Counted from the first letter of the stretch, positions 29,801-37,598 are shown. The stretch: DNA of 64,000 bases from Polyangiaceae bacterium (GCA_019637265.1 JAHBVY010000003.1:62001-126000), one strand, 5' to 3'. Made by a program: numbers and translations. Notes: a model not told the origin generated them from the letters alone.

Positions 29801-30915
29801 ACGCGACCAGCGGCATGTACCAGCTCACCGCGCGGCGCTTGGAGCACGCCGCCTCCGACCTGACCCAAGCGCTCAGCCTGGCTGACTGGGACGCGCGCGG
29901 CAGCGATCAGCTCGCGGAGTGGGTGCACGCGCTGGTCGGCGCCATCCGTCACGTGCGGAGCGGTGAGGGGCTCGCGGAGCTGGTGCGGCGGCTGGCGGCG
30001 CGGGTGGAGCAAGATCCGAACATCGACCCCACGCTGCGCCTCAGGGTGAGCGTGGATTTGGCGCTCAGCTTGGGGGCGCTCCACCGCTACAAGGAGGCGC
30101 GCCAGCTGCTCTCGAACGACAAGCTCGAGCGGAGCGTGACGGAGAGCGGCTCTCAGGAGGCGCGCCGCGCCTTCCACGCGGCGCTCGGCGAGATCTGCTT
30201 CCACCAGGGTGATTTCCGTGCGGCATTGGACGCCGTGGGTCGCGCGCAGGCGCTGGGCCCGAGCGATGGCGTGGAGCAGCACCGGCTCTTGCTGTCGTCA
30301 GCCCAGGCGCTGGCCGGCGCCGGGGAGCTCCAGGCGGCGACCGACGCGCTGAGCGCCGCGTCGGCGCTGTTGCCCGCGGAGGATGACGCCGTGCTGCACA
30401 CCGAGCGCGCCAAGGTGCGCGCGCTGATCCGCGCGTTCCAGCGCGACTGGGGCGGCGCCGCCTTGGCGGCGGAGCAGGCGGCGGAGCTCGGGCGTGAGGC
30501 AGGGCTCAACCACGAGGTGGCGGTCAACCTGCATAATCAGGGTGACTCACTGATGCGCCTGGGCGAGTTGCCGCGCGCCTACGCGGCCTTGCAGAAGTCG
30601 CTCGAGGTGGCGGAGACGATCGGCTCCGAGCGGATGGTGAACCTGAACCGCATGATGCTGGCGTACTTGGACGCGCTGGGTGGCTCCACGGTGGCGCGCC
30701 GCGTGCTCGGTGAGCGACTCGCCACCGCCGAGGCGCAGCGCTGGACCTGGGACGTCATCACGGGGCGCTACCTGCTCGGGAAGCTGCTCGCGGCGCAGGG
30801 TGATTCGGCTGGCGGGCGGCGTGAGCTCACGCTGGCGCACCGGCTGGCGGAGGACTCGAAGAACCGCCTGCTCGCCGAGGATTGCCGCGAGGAGCTCGCG
30901 GCGCTCGGGTCTTGA
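26809..30915 (+). CDS. Ser/Thr protein kinase with pseudo-cyclase, AAA ATPase and TPR regions (kinase 2)
   Basis: This 1368-residue protein has the same domain order as kinase 1. The kinase domain (about 8-285) has G-loop GRGSVTEV, Lys43, Glu62, a catalytic loop HGDLSPSN (151-158) and DFG at 171-173. The HRD arginine is replaced by Gly, so it is a non-RD kinase, but Lys, Asp and Asn are kept and activity is likely. Residues about 407-575 form a cyclase-like fold without the metal Asp residues, interrupted by a Ser/Ala/Gly-rich insert (about 493-524). Walker A GEHGIGKT lies at 622-629. TPR-like helices fill about 960-1368. The GTG start overlaps the dnaK stop (GTGA), so expression is coupled to the chaperone. 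Confidence 0.93.
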   Translation: MTQSLGPYGRYQLLDLLGRGSVTEVFKAKSFGVEGFEKTLVVKRVLPELSAEADFVSVLVREAQLSVRLSHSGVVQVFDLGRVDEAVGTSFFMATELVQGLSLERLLARLQRTKTELPLGLALYIASEVAKALDHAHRRRDERQELLHIVHGDLSPSNVLISWEGEVKVSDFGIGRAFYALRDRAPKEAQNRKLQYASPEQVRGEPLTAASDLFSLGALTYTLLSGGSPFLRSSVTETATAIVQEPPPALPGLSPSLSELMLRLLAKEPAARGESAGHVYELLLGELYALGRVGAHELSELVEQLGDAATLEPPVEPTLALTSEVSGPIGLAVRGAAMAQGGSVTDRVGLNDSEDRPSGPYSSGRFGGVARVLEPTPDVPSAVAAASSGALAASGESRGTASALDGQEVSLLVLELPAAGAELSAARACEVVERYGARVLSGEARELVSVFGLGEADGRDTELAVRAGLVLRRSLGEEQALGLGVAAGRLSSAALSVSGASASGASASMSGASVASTSGALSTRVSEVPELAELLEGARTLARASRASQGALVLSQVAASHVGRLFELQAIPGEPGGFAVGEPRAPREAYGRFIGRQEELRRLGGVLAKASRRSLQVVGLVGEHGIGKTRLLYEMERRIERGDFNIRCHVAECVPSGRSLPYSAVVAMLRALCGVREGDAPERVAAVEPRLRAAGLQDQEVAVVLTELGLSRGERVATGGVLTSALARMLGALSKDQLHVFSWDNAQDIDAASVELLARVAERLARARLILLFSARPREGAAYRELPGYQEIALVRLDDDDVYRLICVRLGVREVPEALFEFIQERCSGHPMFVEEVLREAVSAGAVVVEDRQVVRLDLSGALSVPRPLRSLVGDRIRRLDDPERRLIIATAILGSPADTSVLSAMLDVSPGSLNRSASLLTAEKLMLRDGPVSLSFPSPLIGEVVLASISVDQAAELHSAAADAYRLVLGERTEQEASRVAYHLARAGARDRAAGFYATSGMYQLTARRLEHAASDLTQALSLADWDARGSDQLAEWVHALVGAIRHVRSGEGLAELVRRLAARVEQDPNIDPTLRLRVSVDLALSLGALHRYKEARQLLSNDKLERSVTESGSQEARRAFHAALGEICFHQGDFRAALDAVGRAQALGPSDGVEQHRLLLSSAQALAGAGELQAATDALSAASALLPAEDDAVLHTERAKVRALIRAFQRDWGGAALAAEQAAELGREAGLNHEVAVNLHNQGDSLMRLGELPRAYAALQKSLEVAETIGSERMVNLNRMMLAYLDALGGSTVARRVLGERLATAEAQRWTWDVITGRYLLGKLLAAQGDSAGGRRELTLAHRLAEDSKNRLLAEDCREELAALGS

Positions 30916-31094
30916 GCGGGTAGGCCGCAGGAACACGAGCGCTCGAGATCGACCCGTGGCAAGCTCACGGCGACGCTGAATTGATCAATGATTTCGAGCA
31001 TTTACATGGATGGTGCGGTGGGCCGCTGCGCTCCTGTTGCGCCTTCGTGGCACACACTTCACGGCCGGAAACTAGCCGTTTTGCGATCGGTCCT

Positions 31095-31100
31095 TATATT
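31095..31100 (+). promoter_or_regulatory. -10-like TATATT before the 69-aa gene
   Basis: TATATT lies 8 bases before the ATG at 31109, in the same relation as the box before grpE. No good -35 element was found at 16-18 bp. A low-GC stretch continues upstream to about 30975. Confidence 0.3.
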
Positions 31101-31108
31101 GAAGGGCT

Positions 31109-31318
31109 ATGGCAAACCTACGGCACATCCATCGATACATGACGGACCGCCGCCGGGTGCTGCTGGACGATGGGCGCACCGGGAAGATCGTGCGGGTGGA
31201 CACGACCTATCCCAGTGGAAACACCCAAGTCTCGATCTGGACCGAGGACAAGCAAGGTCCCTCCGTCGCCAAGGTGGACTTGGCGCGGGTGGTCGGGCCG
31301 GTGACGGTCGCCTCCTGA
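31109..31318 (+). CDS. Small hypothetical protein, 69 aa
   Basis: This small, basic-to-neutral protein has alternating beta-strand pattern (RRRVLLDDGRTGKIVRVDTT, TQVSIWTEDK, AKVDLARVVG), suggesting a compact SH3-like or KOW-like barrel of about 60 residues; this is a guess from pattern only. It has no Cys, signal or membrane segment. It sits alone between kinase 2 and dnaA, convergent with dnaA, behind its own AT-rich promoter-like region. Confidence 0.6.
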   Translation: MANLRHIHRYMTDRRRVLLDDGRTGKIVRVDTTYPSGNTQVSIWTEDKQGPSVAKVDLARVVGPVTVAS

Positions 31319-31450
31319 CAGCAGTGACTCCGCGCTCTGCACCGGCGAGTCAGCCTCGAGGTGCCGAGCGCGGAGCCGGCGCCACGGTGCGTGTGCGCCA
31401 TGGGTTCGTCGTCAGTTTAGCTGTCGATGGGGTTGCGCGCCCTGCGCCCG

Positions 31451-31484
31451 CAGCGCGGTGCCGTCCGACCCCCAAACCCTAAAC
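31451..31484 (-). repeat. GGGTTTGGGGG intergenic element (copy C)
   Basis: On the minus strand this reads GGTTTAGGGTTTGGGGGTC followed directly by GGACGGCACCGCGCTG. It shares the G-run core and the GACGGCACCGCGC block with copies A (34931) and B (55620). It lies between the convergent 69-aa gene and dnaA, 53 bp from the dnaA stop. Confidence 0.6.
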
Positions 31485-31536
31485 CATCAGTGTGCCTGAC
31501 AGGTGCCTAGCCAAGCACACAGGCGCCGCATGAGCG

Positions 31537-33021
31537 TCAGTCGGAGGAGGAGGCGAGCTCTTGCTCGATGGCCTCGAGGTGGGCGTTCACCTGAGGATCC
31601 GTCTGACGCAGGGCCTCCACCCGGCGCACGGCGCTCATCACCGTGGTGTGATCGCGGTTGCCGAAGGAGCGGCCGAGCTCCGGGTAGCTGCAGCGCAGGC
31701 GCTGGCGGCAGAGGTACATCGCGACCTGGCGCGCGAAGGCGACGCTCTTGTGGCGATCCTTGCTGAGCAGCTCGGCGTTCGTCAGGCTGAAGCGGTTGCA
31801 CACCGCGCGCTGGATGTCCTGTACGCTGACTTGATCTTGCCGGCGCGGCGCGACGGCGGCCAGCTCCTGGCTGGCGAACTTGAGGTCGATGCCGTGCCCG
31901 GTGAGTGAGCTCTTGGCCGCGAGGCGGATCAAGGCGCCCTCCAGCTCGCGCACGTTGCTGTGCACGTGTTGAGCGAGCAGCTCCGCCACCTCGTCGCTCA
32001 GCGGGATCCCCTCGAGCTCCGCCTTCTTGCGGACGATGGCGACGCGCGTCTCCAGGCGCGGCACCTGCACGTCGGCGACGAGCCCCGAGGTGAAGCGCGA
32101 CACCAAGCGCTCCGGCATGCGCTGCAGCTTCTGCGGGTAGGTGTCGCTGGTGACGACGATGGGGCGGTCCGCCTCGTGGAGCGCGTTGAAGACGTGGAAG
32201 AACTCCTCCTGCGTCTGATCTTTACCCGCCAAGAACTGGATGTCGTCGAGCAGCAGCAGATCGCACTGGCGCCGGTAGCGACCCCGGAAGTCATCCATCT
32301 TGCCGCTCTTGAGCGCCTCGATGAACTCGTTCGTGAAGTGCTCCGCGGAGACGTAGATCACCCGCGCGTCGGGTCGCTGATCGAGGAACCGATGCGCGAT
32401 GGCGTGCACCAAGTGCGTCTTGCCGAGGCCGGTGCCGCCGCAGATGAAGAGCGGGTTGTAGCGCGGGCCATCGCCGCCCGCCGACGACATGGCCGCCGCG
32501 AAGGCGAGCTCGTTCGACGGGCCGACCACGAAGTGCTCGAAGGTGTACTTGGGGTTCAGCACCTCCTTGAGCGGTGGGGTGCGGCGCACGGCTTGAAGCC
32601 GCGTTGACGCCCCGCGCGAGCTGGGCGCGGCTTCCAGCTCGTTGCCGCGCCGATCAGCCGCGGGCGACGGCGGGCGGATGGACGGTCGCGAGCTGGACGG
32701 CTCTCGGGAGTGCGGGGGAGGGGGCGGCTGCGTGGGGCGCGCGGACTTGGGCTCGCACACCGGCGTGTCGAGCTCACTCGAGATGCGCCAGCTGATCTTG
32801 GTGGGGCCCCCAGCGAGACCCTCGATCGCACCCACCAGGGTGGAGAGGTAGTGGTCCCTCACCCAGTCGCGCACGAACTCGTCACGCGCCGCGAGCTCGA
32901 GCCGGCCCGGGGCGATGTGGTCCAGCTGGATCGAGCAGAACCACTGCTCGAACGTGCCAGGACACGCCTTGCGCGTGCGCTCGATGGCGGCGGCCCAGAT
33001 GTCGAGGGATTCGCTAGTCAT
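31537..33021 (-). CDS. dnaA: Chromosomal replication initiator DnaA
   Basis: This is the replication initiator ATPase, 494 residues. Domain I (about 1-85) carries LDIWAAAIERTRKACPGTFEQWF and a WVRDHYLSTL segment. A Pro/Ser/Arg-rich domain II linker spans about 90-155. Domain III begins at KYTFEHFVVGPSNELAFAAA with Walker A GGTGLGKTHLVHAIA and Walker B LLLLDDIQFLAGK. Domain IV has the DnaA signature FGNRDHTTVMSAVRRVE, which binds DnaA boxes. The ATG at 33021 matches the family start. It stands alone: dnaN, recF, gyrB and rpmH, which often flank it elsewhere, are not in the window. The region upstream holds DnaA-box-like sites, implying autoregulation and a nearby origin. Confidence 0.97.
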   Translation of the reverse strand: MTSESLDIWAAAIERTRKACPGTFEQWFCSIQLDHIAPGRLELAARDEFVRDWVRDHYLSTLVGAIEGLAGGPTKISWRISSELDTPVCEPKSARPTQPPPPPHSREPSSSRPSIRPPSPAADRRGNELEAAPSSRGASTRLQAVRRTPPLKEVLNPKYTFEHFVVGPSNELAFAAAMSSAGGDGPRYNPLFICGGTGLGKTHLVHAIAHRFLDQRPDARVIYVSAEHFTNEFIEALKSGKMDDFRGRYRRQCDLLLLDDIQFLAGKDQTQEEFFHVFNALHEADRPIVVTSDTYPQKLQRMPERLVSRFTSGLVADVQVPRLETRVAIVRKKAELEGIPLSDEVAELLAQHVHSNVRELEGALIRLAAKSSLTGHGIDLKFASQELAAVAPRRQDQVSVQDIQRAVCNRFSLTNAELLSKDRHKSVAFARQVAMYLCRQRLRCSYPELGRSFGNRDHTTVMSAVRRVEALRQTDPQVNAHLEAIEQELASSSD

Positions 33022-33207
33022 CTACTTCGAGGCTGGGGGTTCAGGCTGGAGGGGGAAGGTGGGGGCAGCGCCGCACAACTTGTCCACACCCTGTGGAAAG
33101 CTTCGGCTTGGAGCGAAGTCAGTGCCCGCCGTCCTCCTGTACAAGGTGGGGGGCCGTTCAAGGTGAAGCCAGGAGCGGCCTGACTCACGTGGGCGTAGGC
33201 GCTCTGT

Positions 33208-33255
33208 CTCTGAGCGACGAGCCCTCTGAGTGACGAACCCTCTGAGCGACGAGTC
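33208..33255. repeat. Three 16-bp iteron-like tandem repeats
   Basis: Units are CTCTGAGCGACGAGCC (33208-33223), CTCTGAGTGACGAACC (33224-33239) and CTCTGAGCGACGAGTC (33240-33255), in perfect phase with no spacer. They are about 190 bp upstream of the dnaA start codon and inside the candidate origin. Confidence 0.85.
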
Positions 33256-33676
33256 CCCTGGTTCGACCATTCGCTTCCTCTTGGTTGGGAGCGCCGCCAG
33301 TCACCCGAGCGCCGCACCCAACGGAGCCCAGCTAGCACCGGCTCGCGCGCGAGTTCAATGGCGGATTGTTCGATCGTGACGATCCTGCATCAAAGTCCAT
33401 GGAAGAAAAATCACGCGCGCCGTGCGGCGCGCTTCGTGCGCGCGACGAGGCCTCCGCGCGTCGAGAATGAGCCTACAAAAATAGGTGTTTCGTGTCGCTG
33501 CGCGCGCGCTGCAGCACGCGCCGCGCAACAACTTTCGGTGTTCTCGAGATCAAGCGTGAAGCGTCGCAGGGTGCACTTTTCATGGAGCGTCCCGACGCGA
33601 GCCAACGCGCGCACGGTGCGCTCGGTGCACCTGTGTGACGCGCTCATCCACAGGTCCTCGGCGTCGCTTCCAGCGG

Positions 33677-33693
33677 TGAAGCGAGTCGCTTCA
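33677..33693. repeat. Perfect 17-bp palindrome in the candidate origin
   Basis: TGAAGCGA, G, TCGCTTCA. The half-site GAAGCG also occurs at 33557-33562, and its complement at 33663-33670. It lies between two DnaA-box-like sites, so a regulator or origin-binding protein site is plausible. Confidence 0.55.
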
Positions 33694-33924
33694 TCGCCAC
33701 GCCTCGCGCTGCTCCACACCTCGTGAACGAGCTGTCCACAGCTCACCCACAGCGCGCTTCGTTCGGGCGCGTCGTCGCGTCGGCTTGACAGTGCGCCGTG
33801 ATGGAGCTCGGCGCGTCCATTCGCGTCTCACGCGCGCAGCCTCAGGCGCCGTGCGCGCATCGCGACCCAAAACTTGGCCACCGCTCACGGCTCCCGGTAC
33901 CAGGGCGCGACCCTCGAGCGCGCG

Positions 33925-34911
33925 ATGCACCACTCCTCCCCCAAGCGTCCCTCCCCGGCCTGGTGTGCGTTGCTCTTCATGAGCTCGGCCCTCCTCGCGA
34001 GTGAGGCGCGCGCCGAGCCCTCCGATCTGCCGCCCGAGGTGGGCTACGACTACGGCGACACCAACACCCCGCGGAGCGCGGCGATGGGCGGCGCCCTGCG
34101 CGCCTTCAGCAGCTCCACCGAGGCGCTGTACCTGAACCCCGCGAACATGGCGGCGAGCCGCGTCTATCACATCGGCGCCTTCGCGGCGCTGTGGCCCGAG
34201 GCGCGGCGTCAGACCTACGGCGCGGCGGCGGTCGACTCCGTGGGGAGCCGCACGCAGCTGGCGGGCGGGATCGGCTTCACCTTCAATCGTCAGGACCCCG
34301 ACGGTGTCGATCGTCAGTGGCAAGATCTACGCCTGGCGCTGGCCTTCCCCTTCTCGCCGCAGTTTCAGCTGGGGCTCGGCGGGCGCATTTTGTGGTTGAA
34401 GCAGGATGGCCGCGGGCCGCTCGGCAGCGACGCGGTGGCCACGGGGCTCTCGGATGAGAACATCGTCCGCGATTTCACCTTCGACGCTGGGATGGCGTTC
34501 CGGCCCACGCCCGAGCTCTCCATCGCCATCGTCGGCAACAGCATCACCGACCCGGGGCACGGCTACTTGCCGTCACGGGTGGGCGGCGGCATCGGCTACG
34601 GCACGCGGGACTTCACCGTGGAGGTGGACGTGCTGAGTGATTTTACCACGTGGGATAGGACCACCCTGCTGGCGATGGGCGGCTTCGAGTTCCTCGCGGC
34701 GGACGCGTTCCCGCTGCGCGCCGGGTACCGCTACGACGAGGGCGCCGAGCTCCACTGGCTCAGCGCCGGGCTCGGCTACATCGATCGTCAGGTGTCCGCC
34801 GAATTGTCAGCGAGGCGCACCGTCTCCGGCGAGGCCGCGACGGAGGTGCTGATCGGCTTCAAGTACCACCTCGACGTCGGCGGAGCGGGGATCCAAGGCG
34901 GGTTCGACTGA
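33925..34911 (+). CDS. PorV/FadL-like outer-membrane beta-barrel protein
   Basis: This is a secreted barrel protein, 328 residues. The ATG at 33925 gives a basic N-region then CALLFMSSALLASEARA as signal peptide. The mature start has the motif NTPRSAAMGGALRAFSSSTE followed by ALYLNPANMA, characteristic of the PorV/UPF0164/FadL-like barrel group, whose conserved N-terminal hatch uses an MGGA-x-A and NPA pattern. Strand-like amphipathic segments continue to the end, but the last residue is Asp rather than Phe. The role is unknown: members transport hydrophobic compounds or serve in secretion. It is divergent from dnaA across the candidate origin. Confidence 0.8.
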   Translation: MHHSSPKRPSPAWCALLFMSSALLASEARAEPSDLPPEVGYDYGDTNTPRSAAMGGALRAFSSSTEALYLNPANMAASRVYHIGAFAALWPEARRQTYGAAAVDSVGSRTQLAGGIGFTFNRQDPDGVDRQWQDLRLALAFPFSPQFQLGLGGRILWLKQDGRGPLGSDAVATGLSDENIVRDFTFDAGMAFRPTPELSIAIVGNSITDPGHGYLPSRVGGGIGYGTRDFTVEVDVLSDFTTWDRTTLLAMGGFEFLAADAFPLRAGYRYDEGAELHWLSAGLGYIDRQVSAELSARRTVSGEAATEVLIGFKYHLDVGGAGIQGGFD

Positions 34912-34930
34912 ACGCCGAGCGCGCGGGATC

Positions 34931-34959
34931 GGGTTTTGGGGGTTAGACGGCACCGCGCT
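34931..34959 (+). repeat. TTTTGGGGGTT intergenic element (copy A)
   Basis: TTTTGGGGGTTAGACGGC followed by ACCGCGCT. It matches copy B (55620-55648) over at least 22 bases with one G fewer there. It lies between convergent genes, 20 bp after one stop and touching the other. Confidence 0.65.
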
Positions 34960-36324
34960 CTACAGCGCCGCGAGCAGCTCATCACGTAAGCTGACGAGGC
35001 CGCGCCGAGCGCGCTCTAGCTCCGTGGGGCTCAGCGCCGAGGGCGCTTCGCCCATGTGGAGCGGCGGAGGCAAGCCGAGCTCGGCGCGCAGCTGCTCGAC
35101 GCCGCGCGGGTTACGGAACCAGTCTTCGTCGTGGGCCTCACGCAGGCTCGCCTCACGTTCGGCGCCGAGCAGCATGCCCGCGAAGCGAGCTGGCGTTTGG
35201 GTCCCGTAGCGTGGGGTGAGCGGCAGAAGCCGTGGATCGAGCGGCCGCAGGAAGGCGCGCGCCGTCAGCTCCTCGAACGAGGCATCGTTCGGTAGCCCGC
35301 GCTGGCCGGCCTCCTGATGGAGCAGCACGCGGAGCGCTTCGGTGCGCGAGGCGATGAGCCAGGTGATGGCGCTGGCGCGCCGGCTCCCCGCCTGGCGCGC
35401 GCCGGAGAGCCCCAGGCGCTGGCGCAAATACACGGGGCGGAGCGGCAGCGCTGCCAGCAGCGCACCCACCTCCCACCGCCGCGCCCCGTAAGGGTCATGG
35501 GCGACGACGAACGGCTGACTTTGCGGCGCCGCGGCGTCGCTCAGCGCCGCGCCGAGGCGCGCCAGGGCGCGCAGGTAACTGGCGCCGCCGAGCGCCTCGG
35601 GCAGCGGACCCGGGTCGAGCCGCAGCCCGCGGGTGAGCTCCGCGTCCGGCGCCAGGCTGAGCAAGCTGCTCGGGGTGAGCCGCGCGGGCCAAGGGTGATC
35701 TTCACGGCGATCGAGCGCTGCTTCGATCAGCGCGCTCAGGCGCCCCACACCGAGGCTCTCGAGCGCGCCGGCGCTGACGTCGAGCCACTCGCGAGCGAGC
35801 GCAGGAAGTTCTGGGAGCTGTCCTTCTGCCTCAGCCAAGGACGCGTGCCCCATGCGTGAGGCGACCTCACGGCGCCGCTCCCACAGCAGGCGCTCCGCGT
35901 CTCGGAGCGCCGACGTGTGCCGCGCGAGCTCCGCCAGTCGCCGCTCGCGGTAGAGGACGCGCTGCTCGGCGCCGCCCTCGGGTGCCAGCGTGAGCCGCCA
36001 CAGCGCCGCGAGCGAGAGCTCGGCGCCTTCGCTCGTCATCGGGTGCAGCGCGCTCCGGCGCGCCGCTTCGCGCGCGAGCAGCGCGCCCTGGTTGATGCGC
36101 TGCTCGGCGAGCCGGTACACCCAGCGGAGGAGCGGCGCGCGCAGGGGATCCTCCGGGTGCAGCGCTTGCACCTCATGGTATGTTTGCCTGCCTACGGCGC
36201 GGCGGTGGATCTCGAAGGCGAACAGCGGGCTCAGCTCGCCGCGCCGCAGGGCGCGCCGCCAGCCCTGCCAGGCGTGGGCCAGGGTGGCGAGGGTGCGGCT
36301 CAGCTCGATCGGGTTCAGGGACAT
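34960..36324 (-). CDS. Hypothetical protein, 454 aa
   Basis: I do not recognise this protein. It is helix-rich and high in Ala, Leu and Arg, without signal peptide or membrane helices, so it is probably cytoplasmic. It contains many conserved-looking aromatic and charged clusters (LRWVYRLAEQRINQGALLAREAA cut here to LRWVYRLAEQRINQG, then REAHDEDWFRNPRGVEQLR near the C-terminus). No metal-binding HExxH, P-loop or Rossmann motif is evident. The ATG at 36324 is supported by the helical start SLNPIELSRTLATLAHAW. It is convergent with the PorV-like gene and 69 bp downstream of the next gene's stop, in the same direction, so a two-gene operon with 36394-37428 is possible. Confidence 0.7.
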   Translation of the reverse strand: MSLNPIELSRTLATLAHAWQGWRRALRRGELSPLFAFEIHRRAVGRQTYHEVQALHPEDPLRAPLLRWVYRLAEQRINQGALLAREAARRSALHPMTSEGAELSLAALWRLTLAPEGGAEQRVLYRERRLAELARHTSALRDAERLLWERRREVASRMGHASLAEAEGQLPELPALAREWLDVSAGALESLGVGRLSALIEAALDRREDHPWPARLTPSSLLSLAPDAELTRGLRLDPGPLPEALGGASYLRALARLGAALSDAAAPQSQPFVVAHDPYGARRWEVGALLAALPLRPVYLRQRLGLSGARQAGSRRASAITWLIASRTEALRVLLHQEAGQRGLPNDASFEELTARAFLRPLDPRLLPLTPRYGTQTPARFAGMLLGAEREASLREAHDEDWFRNPRGVEQLRAELGLPPPLHMGEAPSALSPTELERARRGLVSLRDELLAAL

Positions 36325-36393
36325 GGATATTCGTCGGTTAGGCTGACTGTGCGGCCTGGACGGGACCGCGCAGAGCGCGCCCTCGAGCGACGC

Positions 36394-37428
36394 TCAGTGC
36401 TCGCTGCCGAGCTGGATGGTGAGGTTGGCGCCCAGCTCGAGGTAGCTGTCCAGGTGACCGCGCTGGCTGGTGGTGTGATCGTGACAGTGGCCGCCACCTC
36501 CGCGGCAGCGCCGCACTTTGTCCACGAACACCCGAGTGACGCCCAGGCTCGGCCCTACCCGCAGCGCGCGCGTGAGGTGGATGTCCAAGCCCAGCGCGGC
36601 GCGCACCGCGGGCCCGGCGCTGGTCTCGTCGTAGCGCGCGCGTCCTCCCGCTAGCTCCGGCTCCTCTTGCTGCGTCCCCAGCGCAGCCCCCCCAACCCCC
36701 AACTCCAAGTAGGGATCGAGGCGCCCTTCATCCATGAAGTACACGCGCCCCACCAGCGCGAGCAGCGCGGCGCCCGCCTGCGCGTCGCGATACTCCGCCT
36801 GCTCTGGCTCGTTCTCGAAGCCGACCACCGACAGCGCGCCGCCCCACGCGAACCACGGCGTCACCCGCCACAGCGCGGTGAGCGTGAGCCCCATGCCCCC
36901 GCCCACCCCGGAGCAGCGATCCGACGAGGCCTCCCCCGCTTCGCAGTGAGGGAGGCTCAGCGCGAGCCGCGGGATCAGCTCCACCGCGCGGCGCGGGAGC
37001 TCCACGCGCTCGGCGAGCGGCGCGGGGCGCTCGTCCACCGCGAGCGGCGGGGGCGGCGCGAACGACGAGCCCTCGTAAGGAGGTGGTTCGTCAGGCTGTT
37101 TAAGTGACTCCTCCGCCGCGCGTGTCCCCGACACGCTGATATCTGACGGGTCGCCCGCTTCTGGAGGCTCCTCGGCGAGCAGCACTCGAGTGTCGTCGTC
37201 GCCTGGCGCTGCCGCCGCCGAGCGCAGCCCGAGGCTGCTCGTCACCACGGCCACACCGAGCCAGCTGAGCGCTTTGAGCGCCGTCGCGCGGTGATGCGAC
37301 CGAATGCCGCGCTGAGCGGGCGGGTGCTCCACCGGACGCCGCTCCAAGTCGCGCCGCCGTGAGACCTGCGGCGCCGGCGCGTTGGGGCGAGCTGCTGGCT
37401 GGCTGCTTGGAGGAGGTGTTCCGCTCAT
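36394..37428 (-). CDS. Predicted outer-membrane barrel protein with long N-region
   Basis: This is a 344-residue protein. The N-terminus is Pro/Arg-rich for about 48 residues, then comes a hydrophobic segment (LSWLGVAVVTSSLGLRSAAAA) that reads as a signal peptide, which suggests an over-long N-region or a start further in. After a Pro/Glu/Asp-rich linker (about 75-135) the sequence has beta-strand alternation (MGLTLTALWRVTPWFAWGGA, DPYLELGVGGAALG, LDSYLELGANLTIQLG), as in small OmpW/OprF-like barrels. A Cys/His-rich turn (RRCRGGGGHCHDH) near the end is odd and could bind a metal. The family is not recognised. Confidence 0.68.
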   Translation of the reverse strand: MSGTPPPSSQPAARPNAPAPQVSRRRDLERRPVEHPPAQRGIRSHHRATALKALSWLGVAVVTSSLGLRSAAAAPGDDDTRVLLAEEPPEAGDPSDISVSGTRAAEESLKQPDEPPPYEGSSFAPPPPLAVDERPAPLAERVELPRRAVELIPRLALSLPHCEAGEASSDRCSGVGGGMGLTLTALWRVTPWFAWGGALSVVGFENEPEQAEYRDAQAGAALLALVGRVYFMDEGRLDPYLELGVGGAALGTQQEEPELAGGRARYDETSAGPAVRAALGLDIHLTRALRVGPSLGVTRVFVDKVRRCRGGGGHCHDHTTSQRGHLDSYLELGANLTIQLGSEH

Positions 37429-37598
37429 GCGTCGCGTCCCGAGGTAGAGGGTAGTATGGAAGCCGCTTCGCGTTCCGAGGGATTGCGCCTTCGGGGTGAC
37501 CGCTCGGGGATTGCGCCCAGCGCGGTCTAGCTGCAGACAGTCCTGCTGTAGAGGCTCGCGAGGGGCGCGTTCGGCGCGAAGACGAGGGAAGTTGCGTG

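Larger units (their letters stand above)
33022..33870. other. Candidate replication origin (oriC) upstream of dnaA
   Basis: This is the longest gene-free stretch in the window, between divergent dnaA and a barrel-protein gene. DnaA-box-like 9-mers (consensus TTATCCACA) are TTGTCCACA at 33080-33088 and, inverted, TGTGGAAAG at 33092-33100. A cluster follows: TCATCCACA 33644-33652, TGCTCCACA 33710-33718, CTGTCCACA 33732-33740 and TCACCCACA 33743-33751. None is a perfect consensus match. Three 16-bp tandem repeats lie at 33208-33255 and a perfect palindrome at 33677-33693. Lower-GC patches at 33401-33412 and 33473-33492 could be unwinding sites. Confidence 0.7.

Noticed and set aside
30988-31482. 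164-codon plus-strand frame starting in the AT-rich stretch before the 69-aa gene
   Set aside because: It crosses the promoter-like region and the better-supported 69-aa gene in another frame, and its translation shows no structure.
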